From the NCBI GenBank assembly GCA_003480425.1, contig QUJA01000009.1, forward strand, positions 1-64,000: a DNA stretch of 64,000 nt, written 5' to 3'. Made by a program: the position numbers and the translations under genes. The stretch's first letter is position 1, and every line of letters begins with the position of its first letter. Under the pieces are notes generated by a model, which was not told the origin of the DNA, did no database searches, and saw only the letters and a program-made list of their open reading frames with translations. Below, piece after piece: positions 1 to 11,900 of the stretch. The DNA is from Firmicutes bacterium AM31-12AC. GTDB lineage: Bacteria; Bacillota; Clostridia; Lachnospirales; Lachnospiraceae.

Positions 1-40
1 GTCCCCATTGGTCTAAAACCCCGTCCCCATTAGTCTTCTA
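1..40. repeat. Partial intergenic repeat with two GGGGAC units
   Basis: Read on the minus strand, this stretch starts right after the cdd stop codon. It holds two copies of a GAC(T/C)AATGGGGAC unit separated by GGGGTTTTA. The GGGACGG-GTT core resembles the repeat at 545-601 and the half copy at 53491-53519. The window edge cuts it off, so its full form is unknown. Confidence 0.4.
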
Positions 41-456
41 CGCCAGATTTCCCGGACCAAATCCTTGTGGCATCAACTCACGCAAGGTATAAACATCATA
101 ATGTTCTTTGTCCAATGCAAGTATCACCTGAAATGTATCCGGATTACAGAATTCCATCATGACTTGTCTGCATACTCCGCATGGAGCTGCATATTCTGTC
201 AGAATGCCTTCCTTTCCACCAACAATACAGATTGCATCAAATTCGTGCACCCCCTCACTGACTGCCTTGAAAATGCGGTGCGTTCCGCACAGTTCGTTGG
301 TGTGAATGCTGCGTTTTCAATGTTGCATCCAGTATACACCGTTCCTTTTTTTGCCAGCAATGCTGCCCCAACTTTAAAATTGGAATACGGCGCATAAGAA
401 AATTTTAGTTGCTCGATTGCAGTGTCGATTAACTTCTCAATGACTTGTTTCTCCAT
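38..456 (-). pseudogene. cdd: Cytidine deaminase, frameshifted
   Basis: Cytidine deaminase converts cytidine and deoxycytidine to uridine and deoxyuridine in pyrimidine salvage in the cytoplasm. The first half (from 456) reads FSYAPYSNFKVGAALL and ends with the zinc-site motif NCAERTAF. The second half continues in another frame from about 250 with VHEFDAICIVGGKEG and the second zinc motif PCGVCRQ. Adding one base at the A-run 270-273 joins them into a normal protein of about 139 residues. The span is 419 nt, one short of a multiple of three. Nothing else looks damaged, so a sequencing error is as likely as a real mutation. Confidence 0.9.
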
Positions 457-544
457 TTGGTTTTCCTCCAGACAAAATAATGATATACAAAGTATATCTC
501 TATTTTGCTGGATTGCATAGTTTTTTCTTGCTTTGGAAGGCCAA

Positions 545-601
545 TAGGGACGGAGTTAGTGGCTTTTTGTCTGTGCAAAAAAGCCACTAACTCCGTCCCT
601 A
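545..601. repeat. Perfect palindromic repeat, 24-nt arms, at the end of the methyltransferase gene
   Basis: The arms 545-568 and 578-601 are perfect inverted complements (TAGGGACGGAGTTAGTGGC followed by Ts) around a 9-nt loop. The hairpin is GC-rich with T-runs at the loop side and lies between two minus-strand genes, so it may also terminate transcription. The TAG stop codon of the upstream gene is the first three bases of the palindrome. A half copy lies at 53491-53519 in the same position relative to a stop codon. Confidence 0.8.
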
Positions 602-1441
602 AATGGCTCCCGCCAACTGCCAAAACGCTACCGCACTCGCCGCTGCCACATTCAACGAATCGACTCCATGCGTCATCGGAATCTTCACGGTATAATCACA
701 ATCGGCAATGGTCTCGGTTGCCAGACCGTCGCCTTCCGTTCCGAGTATGATTGCCAGCTTTTCTTCCTGCATCAGTTTCTCATCATCAATTCGGACAGAA
801 TTATCACTAAGTGCAAGAGCGGCTGTCTTGAATCCCATCTTGTGGAGAATATCAATTCCTTCTTCCGGCCAGGAACAAGAGTTATTCACAAATGTCCATG
901 GAATTTGAAAAGTTGTCCCCATACTAACACGAATTGCCCTCCTGTAAAGTGGATTACTGCATCCGGACGTAAGCAAGATTGCATCAATATTCATCGCCGC
1001 CGCAGAACGGAAGATTGCACCGACATTCGTCGGGTTCATCACATTTTCTAAAATAGCAATCCGTCGTGCATTCTTACAGATGTCTTCTACTTTCGGCAAA
1101 TCTCTGCGATGCATTGCGCACAACATTCCTCTTGTAAGCTGAAATCCTGTAAGCTGCGTTAACACTTCAGATTCTGCTGTATAAATCAGAATTTCATTCA
1201 ACTGTTCTTCACTCAGTCTTTCTATGATACATTTCGCTTCCCCTGCAATCTGTTTTTTCTCAACCAACGCAGAAATCGGAACATACCCTGCGTCCAGTGC
1301 CCGTTCAATTACCTTTGGACTTTCTGCAATAAAAATTCCTTCTTCTGGTTTATCACGATTCAAAAGCTGTGCCTCTGTCTTTCTTGCATAAATATCTAAC
1401 TCCGGTGCTTCAAACTCTGTAATCTCAATAATATTTACCAT
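599..1441 (-). CDS. TrmH/SpoU-family RNA 2'-O-methyltransferase
   Basis: A 280-residue SPOUT methyltransferase. It is predicted to transfer a methyl group from S-adenosylmethionine to a ribose 2'-OH in rRNA or tRNA. The N-terminal third matches the substrate-binding region of the family. The catalytic SpoU domain starts near residue 130. Its three motifs are NPTNVGAIFRSAAA (residues ~138-151), GTEGDGL and IPMTHGVDSLNVAAASAVA at the C terminus. The last of these forms the trefoil knot and cofactor pocket. The exact target nucleotide cannot be read from sequence. The start at 1441 abuts the DUF218 gene stop (1442), suggesting co-transcription. The stop codon lies in the palindrome at 545-601. 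Confidence 0.9.
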   Translation of the reverse strand: MVNIIEITEFEAPELDIYARKTEAQLLNRDKPEEGIFIAESPKVIERALDAGYVPISALVEKKQIAGEAKCIIERLSEEQLNEILIYTAESEVLTQLTGFQLTRGMLCAMHRRDLPKVEDICKNARRIAILENVMNPTNVGAIFRSAAAMNIDAILLTSGCSNPLYRRAIRVSMGTTFQIPWTFVNNSCSWPEEGIDILHKMGFKTAALALSDNSVRIDDEKLMQEEKLAIILGTEGDGLATETIADCDYTVKIPMTHGVDSLNVAAASAVAFWQLAGAI

Positions 1442-2215
1442 CTAATTTTCTCCCCGATGATTCAAGTGTAATACTTTTCTGACCTGATATTTCATCTCTG
1501 CCAGATATTCCCGAAACATATTGTTCGGCATGTAAAATGCAGACGAATCTGCCGCTATTCCATATATATCTTCTATTTTTTGATTTTTTGCAATCTGCAA
1601 TGCCCGATATACATGAAAATTATTTGTCACAAGTCCGATTGTTGCCTTCTTTTTAATATATTTCATGCTGTTGGCAATGTTTTGCTCTGTAGTCTTTGAC
1701 TTATCTTCCTTGATAATCCTGTCTGATGACATGCCCTGCTCGATCAGATACTTTGCCATTCCTTCCGCTTCTGAATATGGCTCGTTATATCCTTGTCCGC
1801 CGGATACGATACAAATCGTCTTCGGATTTTCATTCATATATTCCAAAGCCTTGTCCAAACGATATTTGAGCACAATACTTGGACCACTTTCTTTTACCTG
1901 TGCACCAAGTACAATAATATAATCCAGGTTTTCTTTTTCTTCTGTCGCTAAGCTACTGATAATACATCCTTCTACAATAATAAATGATGTCATTCCCAGT
2001 GCAAAAATAAGCAATATAATCCCACGTGCAACCATTGGAATCTTGTCCCATATTCCACAGTAAATTCCGATTCCCATCATAAGAAAAACGAACGCCATCC
2101 CAAACCAGACAAGAAAAAATTTTGTTCCTGACCGAGTTGCCTGTATCATAATTCCATACAGAAAGCACAGTATTCCAAGTACTCCTAATATTCCTGCTAT
2201 TATACTTTTCATCAT
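1442..2215 (-). CDS. YdcF/DUF218-family membrane protein
   Basis: About 257 residues. The first ~95 residues hold three or four hydrophobic helices. A soluble DUF218 domain follows, with LDYIIVLGAQV, CIVSGGQGYNEPYSEA and GLVTNNFHVYRAL, the typical strand-loop motifs of YdcF and SanA relatives. Members are linked to envelope functions, but the reaction is unknown. I start it at ATG 2215, which has AAAGGGA about 7 nt upstream, rather than at 2248, which would overlap the SseB-like gene. It sits between that gene and the methyltransferase on one strand with almost no gaps, so an operon is likely. Confidence 0.8.
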   Translation of the reverse strand: MMKSIIAGILGVLGILCFLYGIMIQATRSGTKFFLVWFGMAFVFLMMGIGIYCGIWDKIPMVARGIILLIFALGMTSFIIVEGCIISSLATEEKENLDYIIVLGAQVKESGPSIVLKYRLDKALEYMNENPKTICIVSGGQGYNEPYSEAEGMAKYLIEQGMSSDRIIKEDKSKTTEQNIANSMKYIKKKATIGLVTNNFHVYRALQIAKNQKIEDIYGIAADSSAFYMPNNMFREYLAEMKYQVRKVLHLNHRGEN

Positions 2216-2231
2216 GTTTTTTCCCTTTATT

Positions 2232-2663
2232 TTAAGCTTTTGCCCCAAGTATCACCCGGATCAGATTTTTATCCAGCATAATCGTCCGATTCCATGGATT
2301 TAAAATAATACCTTGGATTCCCTCTACTTGAAGCACTGTTTCAAATAATTTATCTATATCTGTTAAAAATGTAGACTTCACACTGTCTCCACCTTTTAAT
2401 TCTTCTTCAAAACTTGTAAATGCCGTCCACCAGCTCTGTCCGTCCGATGTCTGAACCGCCTGGATTTGAATTTGTTCCAGCCCCTTCGGTGGCTCTACCG
2501 CCAGAATCACCTGTCCTTTTTCTTTCATTCGTCTGCGGATTACGGTCAATGTATGTGCCAGCATTTCCTTTGTACTTTCTTTTTGCAATCCTAAAATTGC
2601 ATCCTCAATTTTCTCATTTCCCTGTAATCCCTCATCTACCTTTGAATTATCCTGCTTTGTCAT
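2232..2663 (-). CDS. SseB-like N-terminal domain protein
   Basis: A 143-residue soluble protein. Residues ~50-130 resemble the SseB N-terminal domain: WWTAFTSFEEELKGGD, then a stretch ending in GIILNPWNRTIMLDKNLI. Despite the name, such proteins are common in Firmicutes that have no type III secretion. Their role is not known. The N-terminal 40 residues are charged and probably flexible. It is the first gene of a tight minus-strand group with the DUF218 and methyltransferase genes. Confidence 0.7.
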   Translation of the reverse strand: MTKQDNSKVDEGLQGNEKIEDAILGLQKESTKEMLAHTLTVIRRRMKEKGQVILAVEPPKGLEQIQIQAVQTSDGQSWWTAFTSFEEELKGGDSVKSTFLTDIDKLFETVLQVEGIQGIILNPWNRTIMLDKNLIRVILGAKA

Positions 2664-2744
2664 ATTACTTCCTTTCTCTTTCTATTTCTATTCATTGTGC
2701 TTAACAAAAAGCTTATCGTATTCTCTATCATTTTGTATTTTATA

Positions 2745-4126
2745 TCATTTTGCCTGTGCTTCCCGCATCATTCTCTCTCGTCCTTTTGCATGTACCTGTT
2801 TTCGTACAAAATAAAAGCATATTACCTGCATTACGATTGTAAGTAACCAGGATGCCGGATAAGAAATAAATAGAAATTCCAGTGATCTATGTTGTGGGAA
2901 CAGCATAAATATCCACACAATTCTCGTTCCGACTGTACCGATAATAGATAGGATCATCGGCACACCTGAACGCCCCATTCCTCGCAGCGCTCCCGGAAAC
3001 AAATCCATAATTCCACACAAAAAGTAAGTAACTGTTGTCATTGATAAAATTTCCAGACCACACTGGATTACTTTCGGATCTTCCGTATAAACCTTCAATA
3101 TTTCTGTTCCAAATGCATAAGAACCACAACCGAGGACTCCTGATATAACAACTGATAAAATCAAACAATTTATCAGCACCCGATCCATACGTTTATATTT
3201 TCCAACACCATAGTTCTGGCTTGTAAAGCTCATACATGCCTGTGTCACAGCATTAACGGAGACATATAAAAATCCCAGAATATTATTTGCCGCTGTATAA
3301 CCGGCCATCGCTGTCGAGCCGAAGGAATTGACGGATGACTGTAACAATGCATTTGAAAAATTGATAACTGTACTCTGGATTCCGGCCGGAATTCCAACTT
3401 GAAAAATCTGTCTTAAATATACTTTCTGAATTCTTAATTTAGAAAATCTTAATTGATAACACCCTTCAGATTTATACAAACACCGAAGTACTAAAATACA
3501 GGATATTAACTGTGAAATGACTGTTCCGATTCCAACTCCGGCAACACCCATGTGGAAAATAATTACAAGGATCATATTTAATCCTGCATTTGCCACACCT
3601 GAAATAATCAAAAATATAAGCGGACGTTTTGTGTCTCCGACAGCTCTTAAAATGGCCGCACCATAGTTATATAACATAAAAATGGCATTCCGCAAAAATA
3701 AATCCTCATATAAAGAGTAGATAACTCTATTACATCAGAAGGCGTTCCCATCAACTCCAATGCCAATTTTGCCAACACCAGTCCCACTACTGCCATTATA
3801 ATTCCACTGATCAGTGCCAGTGTGATTGCTGTATGTACCGTTTCCGACATTTCTTTTTCCTTGCCGGAAGCATAAAATCTTGCTGCCAGTACATTTGCCC
3901 CAAGAGAGATTCCAATAAATAAATTGGTAAATATATTAATCAACGCTGTCGTTGAACCGACCGCAGCCAACGCCTGACTTCCACTAAATCGTCCGACAAC
4001 AACAATATCTACCGCATTAAACATCAACTGCAAAATACCAGAAAGCATAAGTGGAAGTGAAAATGATATCAGCTTATCCATAATAGAACCATTACACATA
4101 TCTATCTCGTATTTATTTTTCTTCAC
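2745..4126 (-). pseudogene. MATE-family multidrug/Na+ antiporter, frameshifted
   Basis: A 12-helix exporter that normally uses a Na+ or H+ gradient to expel cationic compounds. The first part starts at GTG 4126 after GGGGTAG and has DKLISFSLPLMLSGILQLMFNAVDIVVVGRF, split here only in description, the usual first MATE repeat; it runs to YFCGMPF. The second part, in another frame, resumes with MLYNYGAAILRAVGDTKRPL and completes the family. Adding one base at the A-run 3678-3682 restores about 460 residues. The span of 1382 nt is one base short. The gene lies after a terminator following the NSS symporter gene, so it need not belong to the NRPS operon. Confidence 0.88.
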
Positions 4127-4215
4127 AGTTCTCTACCCCTTTTCTTTAAATTAAATTCCGTATTATATTATGGTACAAAAGAACAGTTAAAGCAAGTATG
4201 TGTGAAACATTGAAT

Positions 4216-4268
4216 GAATTTGTAAAAGGAGACATTGCATCGCCCCTTGCTCTGCAATATCTCCTTTT
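4216..4268. terminator. Hairpin terminator after the NSS transporter gene
   Basis: AAAAGGAGACATTGCA pairs with TGCAATATCTCCTTTTTT around a loop. The stem ends next to the stop codon of the NSS gene (4270). T-rich tails are present on both strands, so it may act in both directions. Confidence 0.75.
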
Positions 4269-4269
4269 T

Positions 4270-5610
4270 TCACCCGATTCCACCAAGCAGTGCTCCGGCT
4301 ACCAACGCCAGAAATGCCAATGGAACCAGCACATATTTTCCGACCGGAACAAACCATCTTCCAATCTTCTTATCTCTGCCTTTATTTACTGCCTGTAAAG
4401 CGAACTCTTCTCCTGCAATCCAGAAGAACATGATTGCTGACAGCATTGCACCAAGTGGACAAATATAAATTGAAACCGCATCCATCCATCCTGAAACGAT
4501 TCCCTGAATAAGCAGTGCAACAGCGCATCCGATCACTGCGATCACACCAACTGCCGAGAATCTTTTTAATCCAAATTTTTCCTGCAATGTTGCTACCGGA
4601 GCTTCATACAGATTAACCAGTGAACTCATTCCGGCAAATAATACACAAAGATAGAAAATGATTCCTACAAGCTTACCGCCCGGCATTCCGTTAAATACGT
4701 TGATCAAATAGATAAACATAAGTCCCGGACCGCCTGAAGATAATTCAGCTCCGCCGACTGCCATCCCCGGAATAATCACAAATGCTGCGAGCAATGCCGC
4801 CATTGTGTCAAAAATCGCTACATTTCTTGCAGAACTCACCAAATCCTCTTCCTCGCTTAAATAAGAACCATATATCACCGTTCCGTTTCCTGCGATTGAA
4901 AGCGAGAAGAATGCCTGTCCGAATGCATATATCCATAGCTTAATATCTAACAGACCTTTTGGCTTGATTGTAAATATATAACGATAACCGGCTTCTGCTC
5001 CCGGCAATGTGAAAATATAAATTCCAAGCCCTAAAAACATGATAAACAAAAATGGCATCATGACTTTATTCGCCCGCTCAATTCCTCCTGCGATTCCAAA
5101 TGCCATGATAACGGCTGTCACGATCACTGCAATCACCAGCCACAAATTGTTGCCAAAGACTTTTGCTGTACTTCCGAACATTCCGCCGATTATGTCCATG
5201 TCCTGTCCCATTGCTGCAACTTTACCGGTCAATGCCAGAAATGCATATTTAAAGATCCAGCCAACTACAACTGTATATCCAATTGCCAGTGCAAACGACC
5301 CAAGGACCGGCAAAACACCGATTATTTCTCCCGGCTTTCGCTTTCCTGTCCGCATCTGCGTACACGTTCCAAATGCTTTGATCGGTCCGCCTTTGGCTGC
5401 ACGTCCCAATGCCATCTCTTCGATCACACCGGAAGAACTAATCAAAATTACAAATAAAATATATGGAATTAAAAATGTCATACCGCCCCAGTCAGATACC
5501 ATATATGGAAATCTCCATATATTCCCCATACCGACTGCTGAACCAATACATGCTAAAACAAATCCTGTCTTACTTTTAAAACCATCCCTCTCATGACTTT
5601 TATGTTTCAT
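4270..5610 (-). CDS. Sodium-dependent transporter, NSS/SNF family
   Basis: A 446-residue LeuT-fold symporter that should import an amino acid or related small molecule with Na+. Helix 1 carries the family signature (FVLACIGSAVGMGNIWRFPY, residues ~17-36), where LeuT binds Na+ and substrate through an unwound helix. About 11 membrane segments follow, as usual for bacterial members. The start codon is 39 nt downstream of the stop of the STAS gene with no visible terminator between. It could therefore be the last gene of the NRPS operon and supply a precursor. That role is inference from position. The substrate cannot be assigned from sequence. Confidence 0.88.
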   Translation of the reverse strand: MKHKSHERDGFKSKTGFVLACIGSAVGMGNIWRFPYMVSDWGGMTFLIPYILFVILISSSGVIEEMALGRAAKGGPIKAFGTCTQMRTGKRKPGEIIGVLPVLGSFALAIGYTVVVGWIFKYAFLALTGKVAAMGQDMDIIGGMFGSTAKVFGNNLWLVIAVIVTAVIMAFGIAGGIERANKVMMPFLFIMFLGLGIYIFTLPGAEAGYRYIFTIKPKGLLDIKLWIYAFGQAFFSLSIAGNGTVIYGSYLSEEEDLVSSARNVAIFDTMAALLAAFVIIPGMAVGGAELSSGGPGLMFIYLINVFNGMPGGKLVGIIFYLCVLFAGMSSLVNLYEAPVATLQEKFGLKRFSAVGVIAVIGCAVALLIQGIVSGWMDAVSIYICPLGAMLSAIMFFWIAGEEFALQAVNKGRDKKIGRWFVPVGKYVLVPLAFLALVAGALLGGIG

Positions 5611-5649
5611 CCTCTGTATCCTTTCTCACCTGATTTGTAAGCACATGTC

Positions 5650-5948
5650 TTATTTTTCAATATCTATTTTCTGATCAAATCCTGTAAGACTAAACACATC
5701 AAAGACTTCGTCAGACACATTTATAATTTTAAACCCGTCCTTATTCTGCATCTTTTTGTATGCGGCAATTACTTGCCGCAGACCTGCTGATGAAATGTAT
5801 CAAGCTTTGCGAAATCAAATACAAGACTTGTGATCTCGTCTGTAAGCTTTGAAAGTTCTTCTTCTAACTGTGGAGCTGTCTGTGTATCCAGCCATCCTAC
5901 AATCTCCATTGTTGTTTTCGTTCCATCTGTTTTACTAATAATTTCCAT
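5650..5948 (-). pseudogene. STAS-domain anti-anti-sigma factor (RsbV/SpoIIAA-like), frameshifted
   Basis: It starts at ATG 5948, with AAGGAGA 8 nt upstream and only 17 nt after the NRPS stop. The first frame reads MEIISKTDGTKTTMEIVGWLD and ends FDFAKLDT, then hits an early stop. The next frame gives ISSAGLRQVIAAYKKM and ends DVFSLTGFDQKIDIEK. Adding one base at about 5799-5800 produces DYISSAGLR, in which the second Ser is the residue phosphorylated by RsbW-type kinases. The span is 299 nt, one short of 100 codons. The restored 99-residue protein would be a normal RsbV homologue. Its likely partner is the kinase domain fused to the exporter two genes upstream. Confidence 0.85.
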
Positions 5949-5965
5949 GAATTTTTCTCCTTAAA

Positions 5966-8900
5966 TTAATCAAAAAATGTAAGTCTGTCCAGTGCCTCAA
6001 TCGCACTTTCAAGATATCTGTCATCTGTAATAGGCCATTTGTAACCTAATCTGTAAAGAATCTGTGATGTAAATCTATTGCCGTAATCCAGCGTATAGAT
6101 TTCATTTTCATTGTGTGACGTATATGCGATAAGACCTGAAACAGCATCGGAATCCTGCCCTGTTTTTGCAAATTCTTTTACTGCAGTCTCAAATTCCTCG
6201 TCTTTTACAATATCGATCTTAAATCCATGTTCACGCATTGCATAGATCAAATCTGACATAAAGATGTGATGGCTGTTGCATGCATGGAATACGGTAAATC
6301 TTCTGTCTGTCTGTACCAGATTCAAAACTGCAAGTGCTGTAGAATCGATTGGTGAAAATTCTGTCACTTCATGCATACTTCCTACCGGGAATTTTCCAAC
6401 TGCTTTATAACCTCTCAGGCTTCGCAGGAAACCGTTTGTAATAAAGTTAATCTGGAATTCACCATCGGAATCTCTGCTCATAAGATTACCTACACGGATG
6501 ATCTTTCCGTCAAGACCATCGGCAACCGCTTCAAGTACAGCTCTTTCTGCAATAAATTTTGTACGGATATATTCGTTTGTAATGTTCTGTCCGATGTACA
6601 AATCATTTTCACAGAAAACTCTCGACATCGGCGGTACGCCGTCTGACCCTTCACCACTGACAGAGACTGTCGATATCTGAATCAGTCTACGTGCATTATT
6701 TTTACATAAATCAATCAGATTTTCTACTCCTATTACATTTATTTTTTCAAGAACATCGCCTGCCGCAAAATGTTTTACACACGCTGCACAGTTAATTAAT
6801 GTCTGGAATTTGTATTCTGCTAATCTGTCGACATCTTCTTTGGATGTAATATCTCCGTCCACACATACGATGCGCTCCTCAAACATTTCTTTGTATGGAT
6901 TATCAAAATAATACATCAACATATTCATCATTCGTTTTTCCGGTGATTCATATGAGCCTTTGCGTACAAGACAATAAACCTTTCCGTCATAATGATCCAG
7001 ATATGCCTTCAAAATATGTATTCCAAGGAATCCGGTCGCTCCTGTGATCATGATATCTCCGATTTTTTCTTTTGTCACAAGGTCAACATTTTCTTCGATA
7101 TTTCCACTTATCACACTTTGTATTTTATTATAGCTGTAATTTGAAAATTCATTGCCTCCTGTAGTATCTTCCACTGCTTCATCATTTCCAAGCATTGCAG
7201 AAAGCTCATGCACTGTAGGATATTTGAAAATATCTGCATATACAATACCGATATTCTTTGACAGACACATGATTGCTACCTTTGATGCAGTAAGCGAAGA
7301 ACCTCCCAGATCAAAGAAATTATCCTCGATTCCTACTTTATCAATACCAAGTGCTTTCTCAAAAATACCGCAAAGCTCTGTCTGAACAGCTGTAACCGGT
7401 TCGACATAGCTATTTCTTTCTACACTCATCTCTGGTTCAGGAAGTGCCTTTTTGTCAATCTTGCCCCCCGGTGTTACAGGCATCTTATCAAGATGAACAA
7501 AGAAGGACGGCATCATATAATCCGGGATAAGCGGCTCTAAGAAGTTTTTCATTTCTTCATCGGAAGTGCTTACGCCCGTATAGTAAGCAACAATATATTT
7601 ATTACCGCCTTTTTCAATTACTTTGGCAGCCGCATTTTGAACAGAATCATATTTCACTATCGCTCCCTCAATCTCGCCAAGCTCGATTCGATATCCTCTG
7701 ATTTTTACCTGTGAATCGATTCGACCGATGTATTCTATGTTTCCGTCTCCTTTCATGCGGACCATATCTCCGGTTCTGTAAAGACGTTTATCTTCCTCGC
7801 AAATTGAGAATGGGTTTTCAACAAACGCTGCGGCTGTTTTTTCCGGAAGATTATGGTAGCCTCTTGCAATCTGTCTTCCTGCATGACACAGCTCACCCGA
7901 TGCGCCTACCGGAAGTCTGGTCAAATCTTTATCTACGATATAGCTTCGGATATTTGTCTGCGATTTTCCAATCGGTATATTTTCATACTGCTTATCAACG
8001 AAAAATTCTGTTGATGAAACCGTATTTTCTGTTGGTCCATATCCATTGACCATCTGATAAGTACGATTTCTATAATGCTTGAATTTCTCACCGCCAAGTG
8101 TTGCAAAGCGCAATGCCGGAGCTTCTTCCAGTAATTCCGTCACCAGTTCTCCAATCTGTGTCGGAATCGTAAGGGTCGTAATATTTTCTTCTCTTACAAA
8201 CTTCGCAACTGCAACCGCATCTTTTCTGATACCTTCCGGTAAAATGTACAGCATTGCCCCAACGGTAAGTGGAGCGAACAAATCCACAACCGATGCATCA
8301 AAGCAAAAGCTTGCAAACTCTGCAACTATAAAATCAGGTGTCATTTTCCTTGATGAAACAAGATATTCTATCAGATTTAATAAATTTCTATGCTCGATCA
8401 TAACACCCTTTGGCTTTCCGGTTGAACCTGAGGTATAAATCATATACGCCAGATTTTCCGGTTTCGGAGGAGTAAGTTCTACTGAAAGCTCAAACTCTTT
8501 TGCCTCTTCTGCCACTTCATCAAGACTGATGATATTTTTATCATAAAATGCAACCAGATCACGATACTTGTTTACTACAAGCAAATTCTCTGCTCCTGAA
8601 TCTGTCAGCATATATTCGATCCTGCTCTGCGGATACTCCGGATCCAGCGGAACATATGCACCACCGGCTTTCATAACCCCTAGATAAGCAACTGTAAATT
8701 CTTTTGTTCTTCCACACAAAATACCTGCAACTTTTTCTCTTCCAACTCCATTTTCTGTAAGCTTTTGTGCAACATAATCGGACATTCTATCGAGTTCTTT
8801 GTAAGTGAGCTCTCCAAATTCATCCTTCACCGCTGCCTTATCCGGATATTTTGTAACAGTCTCTTTAAACAGTTCAACAAATGTTTTTCCTGCATGCTCC

Positions 8901-11900
8901 AGAACATCCACCATCTTAGTCTCTTCTTCAAATAACAATCTGATATCGGATGCTTTCTCTTCCTTCGTCAGCCCGTCAATTGCAAGCTCAAGGTTATCTG
9001 CGAGATATTTCATCGTCTCTTCACGATACATGTCTCCACGGTATTCAATTTCAAAGACAAATTTATTTCTTACAATAGAAATACTTACGGAAACAGGTGC
9101 TTTCGCAGCATTTAAATGTACCGGTTCTTCAGAAGCGAATTCACCTCCTATTGTATCAAATTCAAAGTTATCACCCTGATAAATCACCATGGCATCTGCT
9201 TTGATATTAAATTCACGGCTAATCTGTGAAAATGGATAAATGTCATTGTTCATAGAATCCATAAGCTGTTGCCGGACATCTGCCAGATATTCTTGCGTCT
9301 GTCCTGAAAAGTCGCAGTAAACCGGGAGTGTTTTTACAAGCATGCCGACTGTATCAGAAAGTCTCGAATCATTTCTTCCATGGTAAATTGTTGTGAAAAC
9401 AGCATTCTCTTTGAAATTATATTTTCCAAGTGTAAGTCCAAATGCTGCAATGAAAAATACATTTTCTGTGATTCCGTTCTTCTTGCAAAAATCTTTTATG
9501 CTCTGGACTGAAATCTCTGAAACTTCTCTGTGATACATTTCTGCTGTAGGAACAGCACCCGATTTATCCGGATAAAATGCTATACTTCCGCCGGCTTTTT
9601 CAAATACTGATCTATAATAATCTTCTGCATTTTTATATGTATTGCTATTCAAAGCATCCCGGTTATCCAGTGCAAGCTCATACGATGTATATTCTTCTTT
9701 TTTCAGAGTTTCTCCACTGTACGCCTTGTTAATATCATTGATGATAATTTCAAGAGAGGTACCATCTGCAATAATGTGATGCAAATCCAGGAACAAATAA
9801 TTTCCGGCTGCTGTTCTGTGAATCTCAAATCTGAAAAGCTGTTCGTTAAATAGCATATATGGACGAACAAGCGTCTCTTTATCCATTCCGTCAATAATCT
9901 GTGTTTTGTACTCTAAATCGTCATCACGTTTCTGAAGAACATCACCATTCTCATCCATAAAGAGATTCGTTTTGAGATAAGGATGTGCTTCAACCGTACT
10001 GTCTATTGCTTTTGCCAGCTTATCCAAATCTACTTTTCTATCCAATTTAAACAGATATGGGATATTATAAATTGTTGTACCCATATTAGCAGTACATTCG
10101 ATAAATATTCCTTCCTGCGTATTTGTAAGCGGATAAATCTCTTGAATTTTTCTCTTTGATGTCTTTCCTGCTTTTTGCACAAATCCTTCCAGCTTCTCAA
10201 TTGTCGGATTATCTTTGATATCCGATGTTTTGATAACAATATCAAACTCCTTTGAAATCAGCATATTTAATTTAATCGCACTGATGGATGTAAGTCCGAC
10301 ACTAAAAATATCTGTTGTAATTCCAAATTCTGTGTATCCTAATACTTCTGCCACACAATCAAAGATTTTCTGCTGGGTGTCATTTTGTGGCTTGATGATT
10401 TCTTCTACTTTCTTTTCCGGTTTTGGAAGTTCCTTTTTATTTACTTTCTGATTCTGGTTCAACGGAATCTTATCAATCTGCATTGTAACAGCAGGAACCA
10501 TATACGGCGGTTTTGTTTCTTTGATAAAATCATTTAATGCATTGATATCTACCTTACTGTCTGATACAACATAAGCTGCAATATATTTTCCACTGAATGG
10601 GTCATCAAATGCAACTACTGTCGCATCTTTTATACCTTCGTATCTTCGGATTACTTCCTCAACCTCTGAGAGTTCAATTCTGAATCCTCGAATCTTAACC
10701 TGTGAATCTTTTCTTCCGATAATCTGGATATTTCCATCTGTCAGATATCTTGCAACGTCTCCGGAATGATACAAAACCTCGTATCCTTCCTCATCGTCAT
10801 AAATATTTTTTGTATATACTTCTGCCGTTTTCTCAGGTTTGTTGAGGTATCCTCTTGAAACCTGCCAGCCGGCTATCATCAGCTCACCACATGCGCCATA
10901 TGGAAGCAGATGACCAAATTTATCTGTTATATAAAGCTTATTATTATCAAGTGCTTTACCTATCGGTACATTATTGTAATATTTATCCACTTCAAATATA
11001 GTTGTGAAAATCGTGTTTTCTGTAGGCCCATAACCGTTAAAAAACTTGAAATTCTTTGGAGGTTCACAAGGAACAAGCTTCTCGCCTCCTACAGATAAAT
11101 ATTTCAGGCTCTTGCAATCCATCTCCATTGCAAACTGTCTTCCGACCTGAGTTGTCATAAAGGAATGTGTAATACCATTTGTCTCAAAGTAATCATTTAA
11201 TGCAATAAAATCAAGGCGGATTTCTTCCGGAATAATATGAAGCTCGGCTCCATTTGCAATTGTTCCATAAATATCCATCATACATGCATCAAATCCAAAT
11301 GATGCATAAGCTGCAACCTTTGAATCAAAATCAAGTTCATAATATTTTTTGTACCAATGACTAAATGCAGTAATATTACCGTACTCAAGCATACATCCCT
11401 TCGGAACACCAGTTGAACCGGATGTATAGAGTAAGATGAACAGATCATGCAACTCTGGTTCTTTCAGTTCCATATCACGATCTTCTATCTGCATAATTTC
11501 ATCCATGTACAATACTGTTCCTTCATAACCATCAACCAACGGAAGTAATTCTCTGTCGACGATCAGAAGCTTCGCTTGTGCATCTTCAAGCATATACATT
11601 AATCTGTCTTTTGGATAAGTCGGATCAAGTGGCTGATATGCGGCACCTGCTTTTATCACTCCAAGCGGTGCAATTGCCATATATTCACAACGTGGAATCA
11701 GAATTGACACTACATCCTCACTGCCGATTCCAAGTGATGCAATATATTTTCCAAGCCTGTCACTAATCTCATCCAGTTCCTTGTATGTATATCTTTTATC
11801 TTTAAATACTACCGCTGTACGCTCCGGTATCTCCCGGGCCGTTTCAGAAAACATGTCGAAAATAGTTTTGCTTCTGCCGTAATCATTTTCTGTACTGTTA

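Noticed and set aside
545..601. Inverted terminal repeats of an insertion sequence
   Set aside because: There is no transposase between the arms; the 9-nt loop fits a palindromic repeat or terminator.
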